Part shown: positions 27,919 through 35,694 of the stretch, one piece after another
Layout of the letters: each line of letters starts with the position of its first letter
How positions within the stretch are numbered: position 1 is the stretch's first letter
Source of the DNA: Anaerobacillus alkalidiazotrophicus
GTDB lineage: Bacteria > Bacillota > Bacilli > Bacillales_H > Anaerobacillaceae
Length of the DNA: 64,000 nucleotides
Reading direction: 5' to 3'
Assembly: GCF_001866055.1 (NCBI RefSeq)
Contig: NZ_MLQS01000007.1
Location: 12,239-76,238 of the forward strand
Notes under the pieces: model-generated
The model's database searches: none
What the model saw: only the letters and a program-made list of their open reading frames with translations
What the model was told of the DNA's origin: nothing
Position numbers and translations under genes: made by a program

Positions 27919-29413
27919 TGAATTCACCTCTTTCTTGGATAAAGTTCTCTAGTCTTTCTAATTGACTAAAATCAAGTAAAAACTGTGAGTGGTACGACTC
28001 GATCTCTCGACCACTAAGAATTTCATCATTTTCAATAACAAAAATACTGCGATTTTTTTGAACTTCATTTAACTCTACCTTGTCATCTCTTAATAATTTT
28101 CCATATAGACCAAAATAGCCTGAAATAAAAAATAACTGTTTAGGTGAGTAGCTAGGGTCTAAATCCTTAAGAACGATTTCCATTTCATCCTTGATAACTT
28201 CGAGATCATCATTATAAATATCCATCTTAGAAAGCGCAAAGGCATATTTAAGTTTTTTTTGCTTTACCACGGTGAGAAAGTCTTTGATTTGTTCAGAAAA
28301 ATTTGCTTCACCAATATGAGCTGGATTAATTAAAAAGACAACAAGGTCACACATCTCTAGTGCTTGTAATGCAATCTCATTATGATCGGCATGCCTAGAA
28401 TTTAAGCCTGGCGCATCAATGATAGTTACACCTGGCAGATGTGACATCTTATAAAAAATTTGTACCTCTGTTGGTAATTCAACACTCCGTACCCCAGTAA
28501 GTTCTTTCAGTTTTTCTCGCAATTCAATAGGGCATTCGTAATGATATTGTTCAACTCGCTGGTTTTGATATTTTACTAATAGTACATTTTCATCGGCACA
28601 AGTGACTTTCGTAATGATTGCCGTTTCCGCTCGAATATCCATACTTAACAATTTTTCACCAAGCAACCCATTAATGAGAGTTGATTTACCAAAGGAAAAT
28701 GGACTAATAAATGTTACTTTAAAGTTGCCATCATACATTTCATATTGACTTTGAACAAGCTGTTTCTCACTTTTGGCTGTTTTTTGATAACGGCTTACTA
28801 TTTTATTAATAACAGGCTGTTGGATATTCACTTCCATATCAATGACCTGTAGAGCCAATTGTTCATCCACAAGCTTAAAATTAAGTTTTGCGTTCCCTCT
28901 TTTAAGTAATTCCTCTAAATAGGCGTTAGCGCGTAACCGTACAATTTGATATATTTTTTCATACAATCGTCCCGACAAACGATGTGTTCCAATAATTTGA
29001 TTTGTCATTACAGTGGCAAGAGCTTTGTAAACATGCTTCTCCATTTCTGCTTCTATTTCATAGTTCTTTCTCGTATGATTGTTTTGATTTACGATTACCT
29101 CAACATGTGGTAATTCACCTTTGATTAAAGGTTGAAAATGTGTAAGAGACACTGGCAATTCAATACAAAAGGTATGAACACCATCTTTTTTTACAATATA
29201 ATGATTCAGTTCATTAAAAAATGCTAGTACACGTTTGTCATTTGTTTCTGTAAAAATATGAAAAATGTATTGAGGAAACAAATCAAGGGATCGTTCTACT
29301 TGCTTGCCAATTAATACTCGTTGTTGAAAAAAATAAAAATACGGCGGGAGAACTACTACCCCATTTTCACCGCTAATGGTAATTTTGTTATCGCAAAACG
29401 TAACGGTTAATTC
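27851..29413 (-). CDS. dynamin-like GTPase with N-terminal beta domain (first of three)
   Basis: This is 520 residues. An extra N-terminal region of about 210 residues is predicted beta-rich, then helical. The G domain follows: G1 PFSFGKSTLINGLLG, G2 MDIRAETAIITKV, G3 IIDAPGLNSRH, G4 ALSKMDIYN. The protein ends soon after the G domain, so it lacks the long stalk of the third GTPase. The G1/G2 regions are nearly identical in pattern to the protein at 24657-26789, so the two are likely to dimerise with each other. ATG 29413 follows GGGGTG. It is separated by 13 bases from the coiled-coil gene before it and overlaps the next gene. Confidence 0.88.
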   Translation of the reverse strand, partial: ELTVTFCDNKITISGENGVVVLPPYFYFFQQRVLIGKQVERSLDLFPQYIFHIFTETNDKRVLAFFNELNHYIVKKDGVHTFCIELPVSLTHFQPLIKGELPHVEVIVNQNNHTRKNYEIEAEMEKHVYKALATVMTNQIIGTHRLSGRLYEKIYQIVRLRANAYLEELLKRGNAKLNFKLVDEQLALQVIDMEVNIQQPVINKIVSRYQKTAKSEKQLVQSQYEMYDGNFKVTFISPFSFGKSTLINGLLGEKLLSMDIRAETAIITKVTCADENVLLVKYQNQRVEQYHYECPIELREKLKELTGVRSVELPTEVQIFYKMSHLPGVTIIDAPGLNSRHADHNEIALQALEMCDLVVFLINPAHIGEANFSEQIKDFLTVVKQKKLKYAFALSKMDIYNDDLEVIKDEMEIVLKDLDPSYSPKQLFFISGYFGLYGKLLRDDKVELNEVQKNRSIFVIENDEILSGREIESYHSQFLLDFSQLERLENFIQERGEFNASNELHMDCRKQEAVGVASGT

Positions 29414-29426
29414 CATTCTTTCACCC

Positions 29427-30068
29427 CTACAGTAAATATCCAATGAACACTAATATAAGTACAAAAACAAACCATTTTTTTTGGCTTTTCAATAGCTGCA
29501 CAGTTTGTTCGTCCACCTTCGCAGTCAACGCTTGGCTATTTTGATTGTTTTTTTCATTCGTTTTAGTTAGCGCTCGATCTAACTGAGCTAACTTATTGAG
29601 AATTTCCAGCTGATTATTCTCAAGAACACTTAAGCGTTTATGTAGAGCCTTGTCATTTTCAATTAAAAATTTATTTTGATCTGCAAAAGATTTTTGCAAA
29701 CATTTGATGTGTTGATTTTGTTGTTCTTGTATTTTTACAAACGATTTTTGATTTCCCTTGTTAAGCTCACTTGTTGATTTTTCAATAGCAGTAGTTCTGT
29801 TACAAATAATCGTAAGTGATTGATTGGTAGATTCTGAGATTTCAGACTTCACATTGTTTTCTAGCTGTTTTATTTCTTTTTGAAGCTCTTTTTTATTTTT
29901 TTGTAAACTTTTCGACGTTTCTTCTTGCAATTCTTCTAAGTCTTTGGAGATTTCATTAATGGTTTCTTTTGTATCCTGTACTGCTTCCATTGTTTCATAA
30001 ATAGATGAATTCATTAATATGTTCGTTTCATGAATTTGACCAAGTGTCTTCTCTGCAACACTACCCAT
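29427..30068 (-). CDS. tail-anchored coiled-coil protein, first gene of the c-di-GMP riboswitch operon
   Basis: This is 213 residues: almost continuous heptad-rich helix (residues about 20-190, many Lys, Glu, Gln, Asn and Leu) ending in a single C-terminal TM helix (WFVFVLILVFIGYLL) with no residues after it. It therefore faces the cytoplasm as a tail-anchored rod, similar in shape to methyl-accepting or LapD-less scaffold helices, but no known domain is seen. ATG 30068 has AGGGG 7 bases upstream. It is the first gene behind the riboswitch terminator and probably tethers the GTPases to the membrane (inference). Confidence 0.8.
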   Translation of the reverse strand: MGSVAEKTLGQIHETNILMNSSIYETMEAVQDTKETINEISKDLEELQEETSKSLQKNKKELQKEIKQLENNVKSEISESTNQSLTIICNRTTAIEKSTSELNKGNQKSFVKIQEQQNQHIKCLQKSFADQNKFLIENDKALHKRLSVLENNQLEILNKLAQLDRALTKTNEKNNQNSQALTAKVDEQTVQLLKSQKKWFVFVLILVFIGYLL

Positions 30069-30087
30069 CACTTAACCCCTTTTCATA

Positions 30088-30127
30088 TAAAAAAATAATG
30101 GCTACCCCTAATAATAGGAATAGCCAT
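30088..30127 (-). terminator. intrinsic terminator of the c-di-GMP riboswitch
   Basis: On the minus strand ATGGCTATTCCTA (30127-30115) and TAGGGGTAGCCAT (30110-30098) pair, followed by TATTTTTTT. It lies between the aptamer and the first ORF (start 30068), as expected of an expression platform controlling transcription. Confidence 0.88.
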
Positions 30128-30147
30128 AGGTCTTATTACCTTAAAGA

Positions 30148-30243
30148 GACGATTGAAACTTCTCGGTAACCCAGCCGTCATAGTCACTCGGACCTTTAGA
30201 CCTGTGGCTTTGCGTCCCTAACTTTCGGTAGGTTTGCCATTTT
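30148..30243 (-). promoter_or_regulatory. cyclic di-GMP-I (GEMM-I) riboswitch aptamer
   Basis: Read on the minus strand the hallmark blocks occur in order and spacing: GGCAAACC (30238-30231), a hairpin closed by a GAAA tetraloop (CTACC-GAAA-GTTAGG), GACGCAAAGCC, the ligand helix with GGTCTAA and the tetraloop-receptor piece CTATG, then GGCTGGGTTACCGA (ending about 30163). This matches the GEMM-I consensus throughout. A terminator follows, so c-di-GMP binding should switch read-through into the dynamin/HerA operon. Direction (on or off) cannot be told from sequence alone. Confidence 0.94.
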
Positions 30244-30270
30244 CTAAAATTATTACTAAATAATACTATA

Positions 30271-30299
30271 TTTATATATTACCATAGACCTATATGCAA
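30271..30299 (-). promoter_or_regulatory. sigma-A-type promoter of the riboswitch operon
   Basis: On the minus strand -35 TTGCAT (30299-30294), a 17-base spacer and -10 TATAAA (30276-30271) are followed by the aptamer about 30 bases after the predicted start site (near 30264). Confidence 0.7.
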
Positions 30300-30408
30300 A
30301 TAAACGATTAAATTGATCCGTTTTTACGATTTTTTAAAACTACCAATCTAATAACAATTTACAGTTTCCAAGTAAGGTATTTTTATGCTTTCTTACATTA
30401 TCAGAAAA

Positions 30409-30436
30409 AGACGCTTACTCAATTGAGTAAGTGTCA
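30409..30436 (-). terminator. terminator of the 224-aa gene
   Basis: On the minus strand GACACTTACTC-AATT-GAGTAAGCGTC is an 11-bp stem with one G-T pair, followed by TTTTTCT. It isolates the 224-aa gene from the riboswitch operon. Confidence 0.85.
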
Positions 30437-30455
30437 TATTTTATTTATTAATTAT

Positions 30456-31130
30456 TTATCCTTTTAAGTTGTTACTTGGATCCCCATCAGGATTAGAACG
30501 CATATAGCCGCCACCGTCTTCAACCGTTCTATTTACTGAAGTATCACCATCGCCATCACGCCAATAGCCAGAAACCTCTGTTCCATTAGCTTTAACATAA
30601 CCCTCTACATAATGCGGCTCAACAAAATGCGTCCCTGGGTCACCACTAACCAAAGGGTGAGCAGTGTCTGTTGCTAAATCAGCTGCTCCATCGACGCCAT
30701 CAATTACATCCACAACTCCTACTGCAATAGCTCCTACTGCAACAGTCGTTGCAATTCCTTGAACTCCATGCCTAACTCTTTCTTTATCTCCTTCTTTAAT
30801 ACCAGAGTATACATCCTTACCGTTCACATATGTTTTCTTTGCTGTACCATAAACCCCTTTTCCAGTTCGTATAACAGCATCACCCATATTATTTAGTCCT
30901 TGATCGCGTTTATGCGCGTCCTTTTGAAGAACTCCATAAGTAGTATCTATAGCACCATCAACAGCTTGTCCAACTGTATCACCAGCAAACTTTGACGCAT
31001 AGTAGACTTCATCGCCAATTTTTGAAACAACATCAATCTTGGTCACATCTCCAATAACTTTGATGGGTTTTCCTATTACAAACCCTGCTGCACCACCTAA
31101 AAATCTACCAGTTTCTCTTATAAACCCCAC
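30456..31130 (-). CDS. 224-aa protein sharing the toxin's N-terminal domain
   Basis: Residues 1 to about 165 align in pattern with residues 40-195 of the WHH toxin at 17143-18147: VIGKPIKVIG vs VIGTPVSYIG, ASKFAGDTVGQAVDGAIDTT vs ATKFSGNIAGQVGQGTWKTT, GVYGTAKKTYVN vs GAVYKTSAYTLQN, and a matching hydrophobic Val/Ala stretch before an acidic IDGVDG or IEGDD. The C-terminal part differs: FVEPHYVEGYVKANGTEVSGYWRDGDGDT, a short HPHxVxGYxR-type segment found in many phage-like or spore surface proteins, ending NPDGDPSNNL. GTG 31130 has AAGGTGG upstream. It is transcribed separately, with its own terminator. It may be another cargo or an antitoxin-free ancestor of the toxin (inference). Confidence 0.75.
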   Translation of the reverse strand: MGFIRETGRFLGGAAGFVIGKPIKVIGDVTKIDVVSKIGDEVYYASKFAGDTVGQAVDGAIDTTYGVLQKDAHKRDQGLNNMGDAVIRTGKGVYGTAKKTYVNGKDVYSGIKEGDKERVRHGVQGIATTVAVGAIAVGVVDVIDGVDGAADLATDTAHPLVSGDPGTHFVEPHYVEGYVKANGTEVSGYWRDGDGDTSVNRTVEDGGGYMRSNPDGDPSNNLKG

Positions 31131-31242
31131 AAAAAAACACCACCTTAGTTAAAAATACCTATTTTCTATAAGTATAATATATTACCAAAGTTTTATATAT
31201 AAAAATATGACTCTATTTGAAAAAATTTCATAATGAAACAAT

Positions 31243-31357
31243 AATGAATATCATCATTCGTTATTCTCACGCTAGCATACTATATTTAGTTACATTTAAC
31301 TGTTCGTAACTAAATATAGATTTATGTTGCACATTTTTGGTAATCATGATATTCACT
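31243..31357. repeat. repeat family D copy 1 (palindromic MITE-like)
   Basis: ATGAATATCATCATT and AATCATGATATTCAC form imperfect terminal inverted repeats. The centre is the palindrome CTATATTTAGTTAC / GTAACTAAATATAG. Length is about 115 bp. The ends differ from the other copies (GATATTCAC instead of GAAATTCAC) but change on both sides, keeping the symmetry. Confidence 0.7.
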
Positions 31358-31449
31358 CACATAAAACAACAAATTGAATATTAACCGAATATAGTGATTG
31401 CTTCATGTATGTTCTCGAAACTTCAATAAGCACGAGGAGAAAGAGGATA

Positions 31450-31695
31450 CTAGGTTCTTTCTTGTATAATGGTTTCATTTATTACAATTTCGGAATTTTC
31501 ACACGTATACGCAAGTGGCTTATACGTTTTGACCCTAGTTGCTAACCTTTTCCAAACTAAACATTGTTCTTCATAAGATTGTTCTACATCAAGATTGAAT
31601 TCCCCTTTAAACTTATAAATAACACCACCAAGAGGACTTTTTACACCAGCGAAAACAATTCTTTTATGAATATTGCTATTTATATGGTATTCCAT
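31450..31695 (-). CDS. small hypothetical protein, possibly a gene fragment
   Basis: An 81-residue frame has ATG at 31695 but no ribosome site. The frame is open for another 20 codons upstream without a start, so it may be the rear part of a decayed gene. The product is mixed beta-like (FAGVKSPLGGVIYKFKGEF) with one pair of Cys and no recognisable family. Confidence 0.35.
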   Translation of the reverse strand: MEYHINSNIHKRIVFAGVKSPLGGVIYKFKGEFNLDVEQSYEEQCLVWKRLATRVKTYKPLAYTCENSEIVINETIIQERT

Positions 31696-32140
31696 ATGCG
31701 GTTTGACTTCTAGTGGGTTCGTACTTTTTTCCCGTATTATTAGTTCCAGGCTGATATTAAGTTATCACACCCATCATTTGTATACAGTTTAGGGAACCAC
31801 AAAGAGGTATCATTAAAGAAAAGCGATCAATTCATATTATAGTTTTCACCGTACAAATTTTCTTCTGTTGTAGTGATGAACATAATGGGGCAATAACCGA
31901 AATAAGTATTCGATAGACGAGTACAAGGCGTGGGGTTTTAACAATATATTTCCAGAACCACAAAGTGAGATCTTTACAAATAAAAAAGACATTCGAAAAG
32001 AATGTAGAATGTAGGCCCAGTTCTTATGAGGATCATGATTTGGTGTGAAATTTGAACGTCACTAAAAGTACAAAGGACGAAACTCTTACTTCTATTTATT
32101 TACAAAAGAAGCAAAAGATCCGTCACCTCGATTTCATTAA
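31696..32140. other. intergenic region without recognised content
   Basis: About 445 AT-rich bases were examined on both strands; no gene, clear terminator or listed repeat was found. Confidence 0.35.
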
Positions 32141-32602
32141 TTATAGCTTTTTTAAATGCTTTTCTGCTATATCATTTACTTTATCAACACGTCTTTTATA
32201 TTTTTCAATATCTGATAAGAACTCGGTGTTCATCCAAACTTTCACAATTTCGAGTGCAAGAGCTGAACCAATGATTTTTCCGCCAATACACAACACGTTA
32301 GTATTTGAATGAGAACGGGCTAATTCAGCACAAAAAGTATCTTGACATACTGCAGCTGATACACCATAAATTTTATTTGCAATCATTGCACTCCCATATC
32401 CTACTCCGTCAATAAATATACCACGATCCACTTTTCCTTCAGCAACTGCTAATGAAGCTGGATAAATAAAATCAGGTAAATCACAGGCTTCTTCATCATA
32501 CGTACCAAAATCTAAAACCTCATGACCCTCGTTCTGTAAAAGTTCTCTAACTTCTTCTTTTAATGCATAACCTGCATGATCATTTGCCAAAGCAATTTTC
32601 AT
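32141..32602 (-). CDS. RpiB/LacAB-family sugar-phosphate isomerase, non-canonical active site
   Basis: This is 153 residues, the usual RpiB length. The N-terminal ANDHAGYALK carries the Asp-His pair that opens the furanose ring, RSHSNTNVLCIGG carries the second His region, and VWMNTEF with RRVDKV close the protein. The segment that normally reads GILICGTG with the catalytic Cys is here GIFIDGVGYG, so the Cys is replaced by Asp. Family members isomerise ribose-5-P/ribulose-5-P or related sugars; this variant may use another base or another substrate. ATG 32602 follows GGAGG. Apparently monocistronic. Confidence 0.85.
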   Translation of the reverse strand: MKIALANDHAGYALKEEVRELLQNEGHEVLDFGTYDEEACDLPDFIYPASLAVAEGKVDRGIFIDGVGYGSAMIANKIYGVSAAVCQDTFCAELARSHSNTNVLCIGGKIIGSALALEIVKVWMNTEFLSDIEKYKRRVDKVNDIAEKHLKKL

Positions 32603-33032
32603 TCTTCAAACCTCCGTTGATCAAGAATAATAGTTACATTCAAGTAGCCCTTTCTACATTAAAGTGTAACCTTCAACTGAATGAAAGACAATTTATTTTT
32701 TCTAATCAGCTTATTTTTCTTTACCCGTATCAATATGTTTTTTTGAATCTTATTACATTTCAAAAAAATTAAACATCTAACTCCTATGTATTTCGAAACA
32801 CCTTTGCATATTTCTTTTGATATTTACCATTTTTCTTCCGTGGTTATTAAATCGAGGGCTTTTTGTTTACATACTAAATTTCTTTGTCTGGTAATGCTAA
32901 ATCGTTAAAATATCTTAGGATTTGAGTTTCCATTTTCATCAACTCCTATTATCACTTTAACATTTCTTAGGCTCTATTGCTTTCTCGTGTATAAAATCAT
33001 TTTGATTACTGTTTACACATATATTCGGTTAT
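32603..33032. other. intergenic stretch with a possible gene relic
   Basis: The only notable item is the small broken frame at 32770-32933. The rest is AT-rich with no supported feature. Confidence 0.3.
32770..32933 (-). pseudogene. short decayed gene remnant
   Basis: ATG 32933 with GGAGTT upstream starts METQILRYFNDLALPDKEI and then stops. In the next frame coding-like sequence continues (QKALDLITTEEKW, stop, then SKEICKGVSKYIGV). At least one shift and one stop are needed. I do not recognise the parent family with certainty. Confidence 0.35.
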
Positions 33033-33323
33033 TTACTTTACCTTACTTCTCACATATTCAAGAATGTAAAAGTTGATGCATGTTAATATAGGAATAAAAA
33101 AAGCAAATACAAAAATACCTAAACTTGCAAATAAGCCTTCGATTTCTTTCACATGATATACTTTGTAAAAAATAATGGTTAATGCTACTAATAAAAAAGT
33201 ATTCATGCAGAATCCTACGAGTACAGCTAACCATTTATTTTCTTTTTTATTAAATATCCGTATAGAAACAAAAGAGGACACTATTAGAGAAATTAATAGA
33301 GTAATGTAGACAGTAAAATTCAT
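33033..33323 (-). CDS. three-TM membrane protein, unknown
   Basis: This is 96 residues with three hydrophobic helices (about 5-22, 31-52, 65-88), a short basic loop NKKENKW between the first two and a basic C-terminus. ATG 33323 follows GGGGGA. There are no motifs. It stands alone between intergenic DNA and the CueP terminator. Confidence 0.6.
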   Translation of the reverse strand: MNFTVYITLLISLIVSSFVSIRIFNKKENKWLAVLVGFCMNTFLLVALTIIFYKVYHVKEIEGLFASLGIFVFAFFIPILTCINFYILEYVRSKVK

Positions 33324-33433
33324 GAAAATCCCCCAAAAATATAGGATGTTTTATTTTATTTACACATTAACATACATTCACAATCCAATGTTATTCATAC
33401 TTTACTAATAATCTTATGGCAATGACCTTAACT

Positions 33434-33460
33434 GAAAAAAGCACCTAAACAGGTGCTTTT
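33434..33460 (-). terminator. terminator of the CueP-like gene
   Basis: On the minus strand AAAAGCACCT-GTTT-AGGTGCTTTT is followed by TTCAG: a 10-bp stem nine bases past the stop. Confidence 0.85.
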
Positions 33461-33469
33461 CGTACTTAC

Positions 33470-34000
33470 TTAAAATTGCATCGTTGTGATGCAAGTCGCG
33501 TCTTCTTCAAAGGTAGAAATCTCAGACTCTACCATTCTTCCTTCATGTTCGATCCTTACGAGGTACGTTCGATCTCGTGGTAACCAAAAATCAATAAAAC
33601 CATTTTCCAAAGAAGTCATAGTTTTGTCTACAATGATGTTTCCTTCCGAATCCTCAATATAAACGTTAAACTCTTCTTCTACCATTTCTCCTTGACAACC
33701 TGTCAAGTTATGATAAGTTCATGGATGTGTTTCTTCGATGTATGGTGCAATAGAAACAAAAAACTCGTCTTCAGGTAATCGATAAATGGTTTCAGTATTA
33801 TCACTGTTAGTAACAAGAAGTTCACGAGCTGTAATTGAGACTCTCGGACTTTCTAAATTACCTACACTGTAATCATGTACCAATTCTTTAATGTTTTCTA
33901 CCTCTTGTACCTGCTCTTCAGTTTCATTCTTTCCATCGCCACTGCAACCGATTAGGAAAATAGAAATAAGTCCTATCGTTGCAAAGGTTTTTAGTTTCAT
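33470..34000 (-). CDS. CueP-family copper-binding lipoprotein with in-frame TGA at a conserved Cys
   Basis: One frame runs from ATG 34000 (ribosome site GGGGAGGGG) to the TAA at 33470, broken only by TGA at 33719-33721. The signal peptide has a lipobox (FLIGCSG). The segment LPEDEFFVSIAPYIEETHP precedes the TGA; TYHNLTGCQGEMVEEEFNV follows, then GFIDFWLPRDRTY and the ending ATCITTMQF. Total length (176 codons) equals the CueP family. In CueP of Salmonella the copper-binding Cys residues are C96, C104 and C172. Here the TGA sits exactly eight residues before the LTGC Cys, at the C96 position. So it is either a Cys-to-stop nonsense mutation or a selenocysteine codon; see the SECIS-like hairpin entry. 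If terminated at TGA, two fragments would result and function would be lost. Confidence 0.75.
33691..33707 (-). promoter_or_regulatory. SECIS-like hairpin just after the in-frame TGA
   Basis: On the minus strand, 11 bases after TGA, CTTGAC-AGGTT-GTCAAG forms a 6-bp stem with a 5-base loop. Counting the U of UGA as 1, loop bases 22-24 are G, G and U, the positions that matter in the E. coli fdhF SECIS. The lower stem and bulged U17 are not clearly present. The bases also encode LTGCQ, so chance is possible. Confidence 0.35.
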
Positions 34001-34219
34001 GTGATTTCCCCTCCCCTGTACAAAACAATTATAACATTTCCTATTGATTAACTACTACATTGATAGATCATTTCACAATAATTTCAATTATTCACTAGAT
34101 ATAGTAGAAAAAAATATCCTAAATTTTTTGTGGCAAATAACCATATCCTTCTTATTTTTTTTGTTGTGATTATTTAATCTCTCATATTGAAGAAAAAGTA
34201 GGTTAGTTAGAGGTAAGTA

Positions 34220-34729
34220 TTAAATAGTCCACTTATAGTAAACAAACTTTAAACTGTTTCCATTCATTTCAAATTCTTCATCACTTGTTGATATATACTT
34301 AAATCCGTTTTTATCTAAGACTTTTTGTGAGGCTTTGTTGTTAGTCGTTGTCTTCGCTAAAATCCGTTTAATACCTTGCTTGCTAATAGTGCATAAAAAC
34401 AGCTTCAATGCTTTATTAGCAACACCTTTTCCAGTATATGCTTTTCCTACTCTATAACCGATATAACCCAAATTACGAGATTTATCAATATCTATTAAGT
34501 TCATTCGTCCAATGATTAAACCCTTTTCATTCTTAATTAAATAATAATAGGATTGCCCTTTAGTTTGTTCATCTAGTAAGGCTTCGTGTCGTATTTTAAA
34601 GGTTTCAAAATAATAATAATCTTCTCCACGACTTGGTACCATTTTTTCAAAATAACCTCTGTTTTCGAGTTCAAATTCATATAACTTTTTAGCATCAGTT
34701 GGTTGTAATTTTTCCAAAGTAATTTCCAT
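34220..34729 (-). CDS. GNAT-family N-acetyltransferase (RimJ/RimL-like)
   Basis: This is 169 residues. It opens with MEITLEKLQPTDAKKLYEFE, then a middle strand pair (GLIIGRMNLIDID), the acetyl-CoA pyrophosphate loop YRVGKAYTGKGVANKALKL (Q/RxxGxG/A type) and the closing helix NNKASQKVLDKNGFKY typical of ribosomal-protein acetyltransferases. The enzyme transfers acetyl from acetyl-CoA to an amine; the substrate is unknown. ATG 34729 follows GAGAGG. Confidence 0.88.
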   Translation of the reverse strand: MEITLEKLQPTDAKKLYEFELENRGYFEKMVPSRGEDYYYFETFKIRHEALLDEQTKGQSYYYLIKNEKGLIIGRMNLIDIDKSRNLGYIGYRVGKAYTGKGVANKALKLFLCTISKQGIKRILAKTTTNNKASQKVLDKNGFKYISTSDEEFEMNGNSLKFVYYKWTI

Positions 34730-34887
34730 AATAGTTACCTCTCGTTATTTCTTTGACTACAGTTTATCCTACCATCCTTCTCCCACTAATTTGGATCTTT
34801 AGTTTAACACCACTTCCAAAATGTTTAGATAAAAAAAGAGTTACTATAATTGCATCTCAAAATTTTACTATCACTTTCGTTACTGGA

Positions 34888-35020
34888 AGAGAACTCGTTC
34901 TAGCTTTGCTAGAACATCGAAAATTCAGATGGAGTCTCAACTCCACCTGAATGGAACTCACCTACGCTACGCTTAGAGGTGGGGGCTATGACCCTAATAT
35001 GAACAAATCAGTTCGATTAT
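34888..35020 (+). repeat. repeat family A copy
   Basis: A full copy in plus orientation: AGAGAACTCGTTCTAGC...GCTAGAAC, the TTCAGATGGAG/CTCCACCTGAA hairpin, CACCTACGCTACGC and AGGTGGGGG, then CTATGACCC. It ends six bases from the stop of the broken lipoprotein gene. Confidence 0.88.
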
Positions 35021-35025
35021 CTAAA

Positions 35026-35516
35026 CTATTCAATATCGAATAAAAAGGAATAACTGGCATTACCTTGCTCACATGTAACAAAAATTTCAAAAACAGTTCT
35101 CCCTTTATGACTAAAAGTGTCTATTTCATAAATGTGCCTGTAACATCATTATTTTCATCCCAAGTCTTAACCTCGTATCTAATTGGAGTTGTCTCAAAAT
35201 CTATGGAAATAGCCGAACCAGAAGTTACTTTCAAGGGTTCCTTGTTTTGAACTAAGTTAGGTGGCGCGTCAGAAGATGCTTCAATACCTGTTGTTTTCCC
35301 ATTTTTACAACAATAAGTCCAGCTATATAGTCCAAGTACACCATTAACTTCCTCTACACCATTAGAGATTGTAACATTAGGTGGATTCTTGTAGATACTT
35401 TCTTGCAGTTCTTCATTTTCGTTATTCACTTCATTATAAATATCAGTTTCATTCGTGCAACCACCTATTATTAAAAACAGCAAACTAAAAAGAATTAGTA
35501 AAAATTTAATTCTCAT
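35026..35516 (-). pseudogene. lipoprotein with a late frameshift
   Basis: ATG 35516 behind GGGGG starts a lipoprotein (lipobox FLIIGGC, Cys about residue 20). The mature part has PPNVTISNGVEEV, YSWTYCCKNGKTTG and APPNLVQNKEPLKV, a pattern of small Bacillus extracytoplasmic proteins of unknown role. The frame stops at 131 codons (35121), but one base out of frame it continues convincingly (EIDTFSHKGRTVFEIFVTCEQGN...SFLFDIE) to a stop at 35026. A single-base deletion near 35125 explains this. The protein loses only its last strand pair, so partial function is possible. Confidence 0.7.
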
Positions 35517-35694
35517 TTATTCCCCCATAAAAATAGGATTTTTCCTATTATATTACTACTTAATTAGACGGATTAGATGGACTTAAAGTTTCAGTTTTAG
35601 CTCTATTCTTCTCAACTTTTCTGCTCAATACTCAAACACAAGCGTCACCGCTGCTATTGCAGTAACGGTTTCGTTCGTATAAATAAGATAGATA

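Noticed and set aside
30456..31130. Assigning the 224-aa gene to the riboswitch operon
   Set aside because: It has its own terminator (30409-30436) and lies upstream of the operon promoter.
34753..34950. Plus-strand frame next to the GNAT gene
   Set aside because: Its C-terminal part is family A repeat DNA, and the same residues appear in another frame at 4464-4667 for the same reason.
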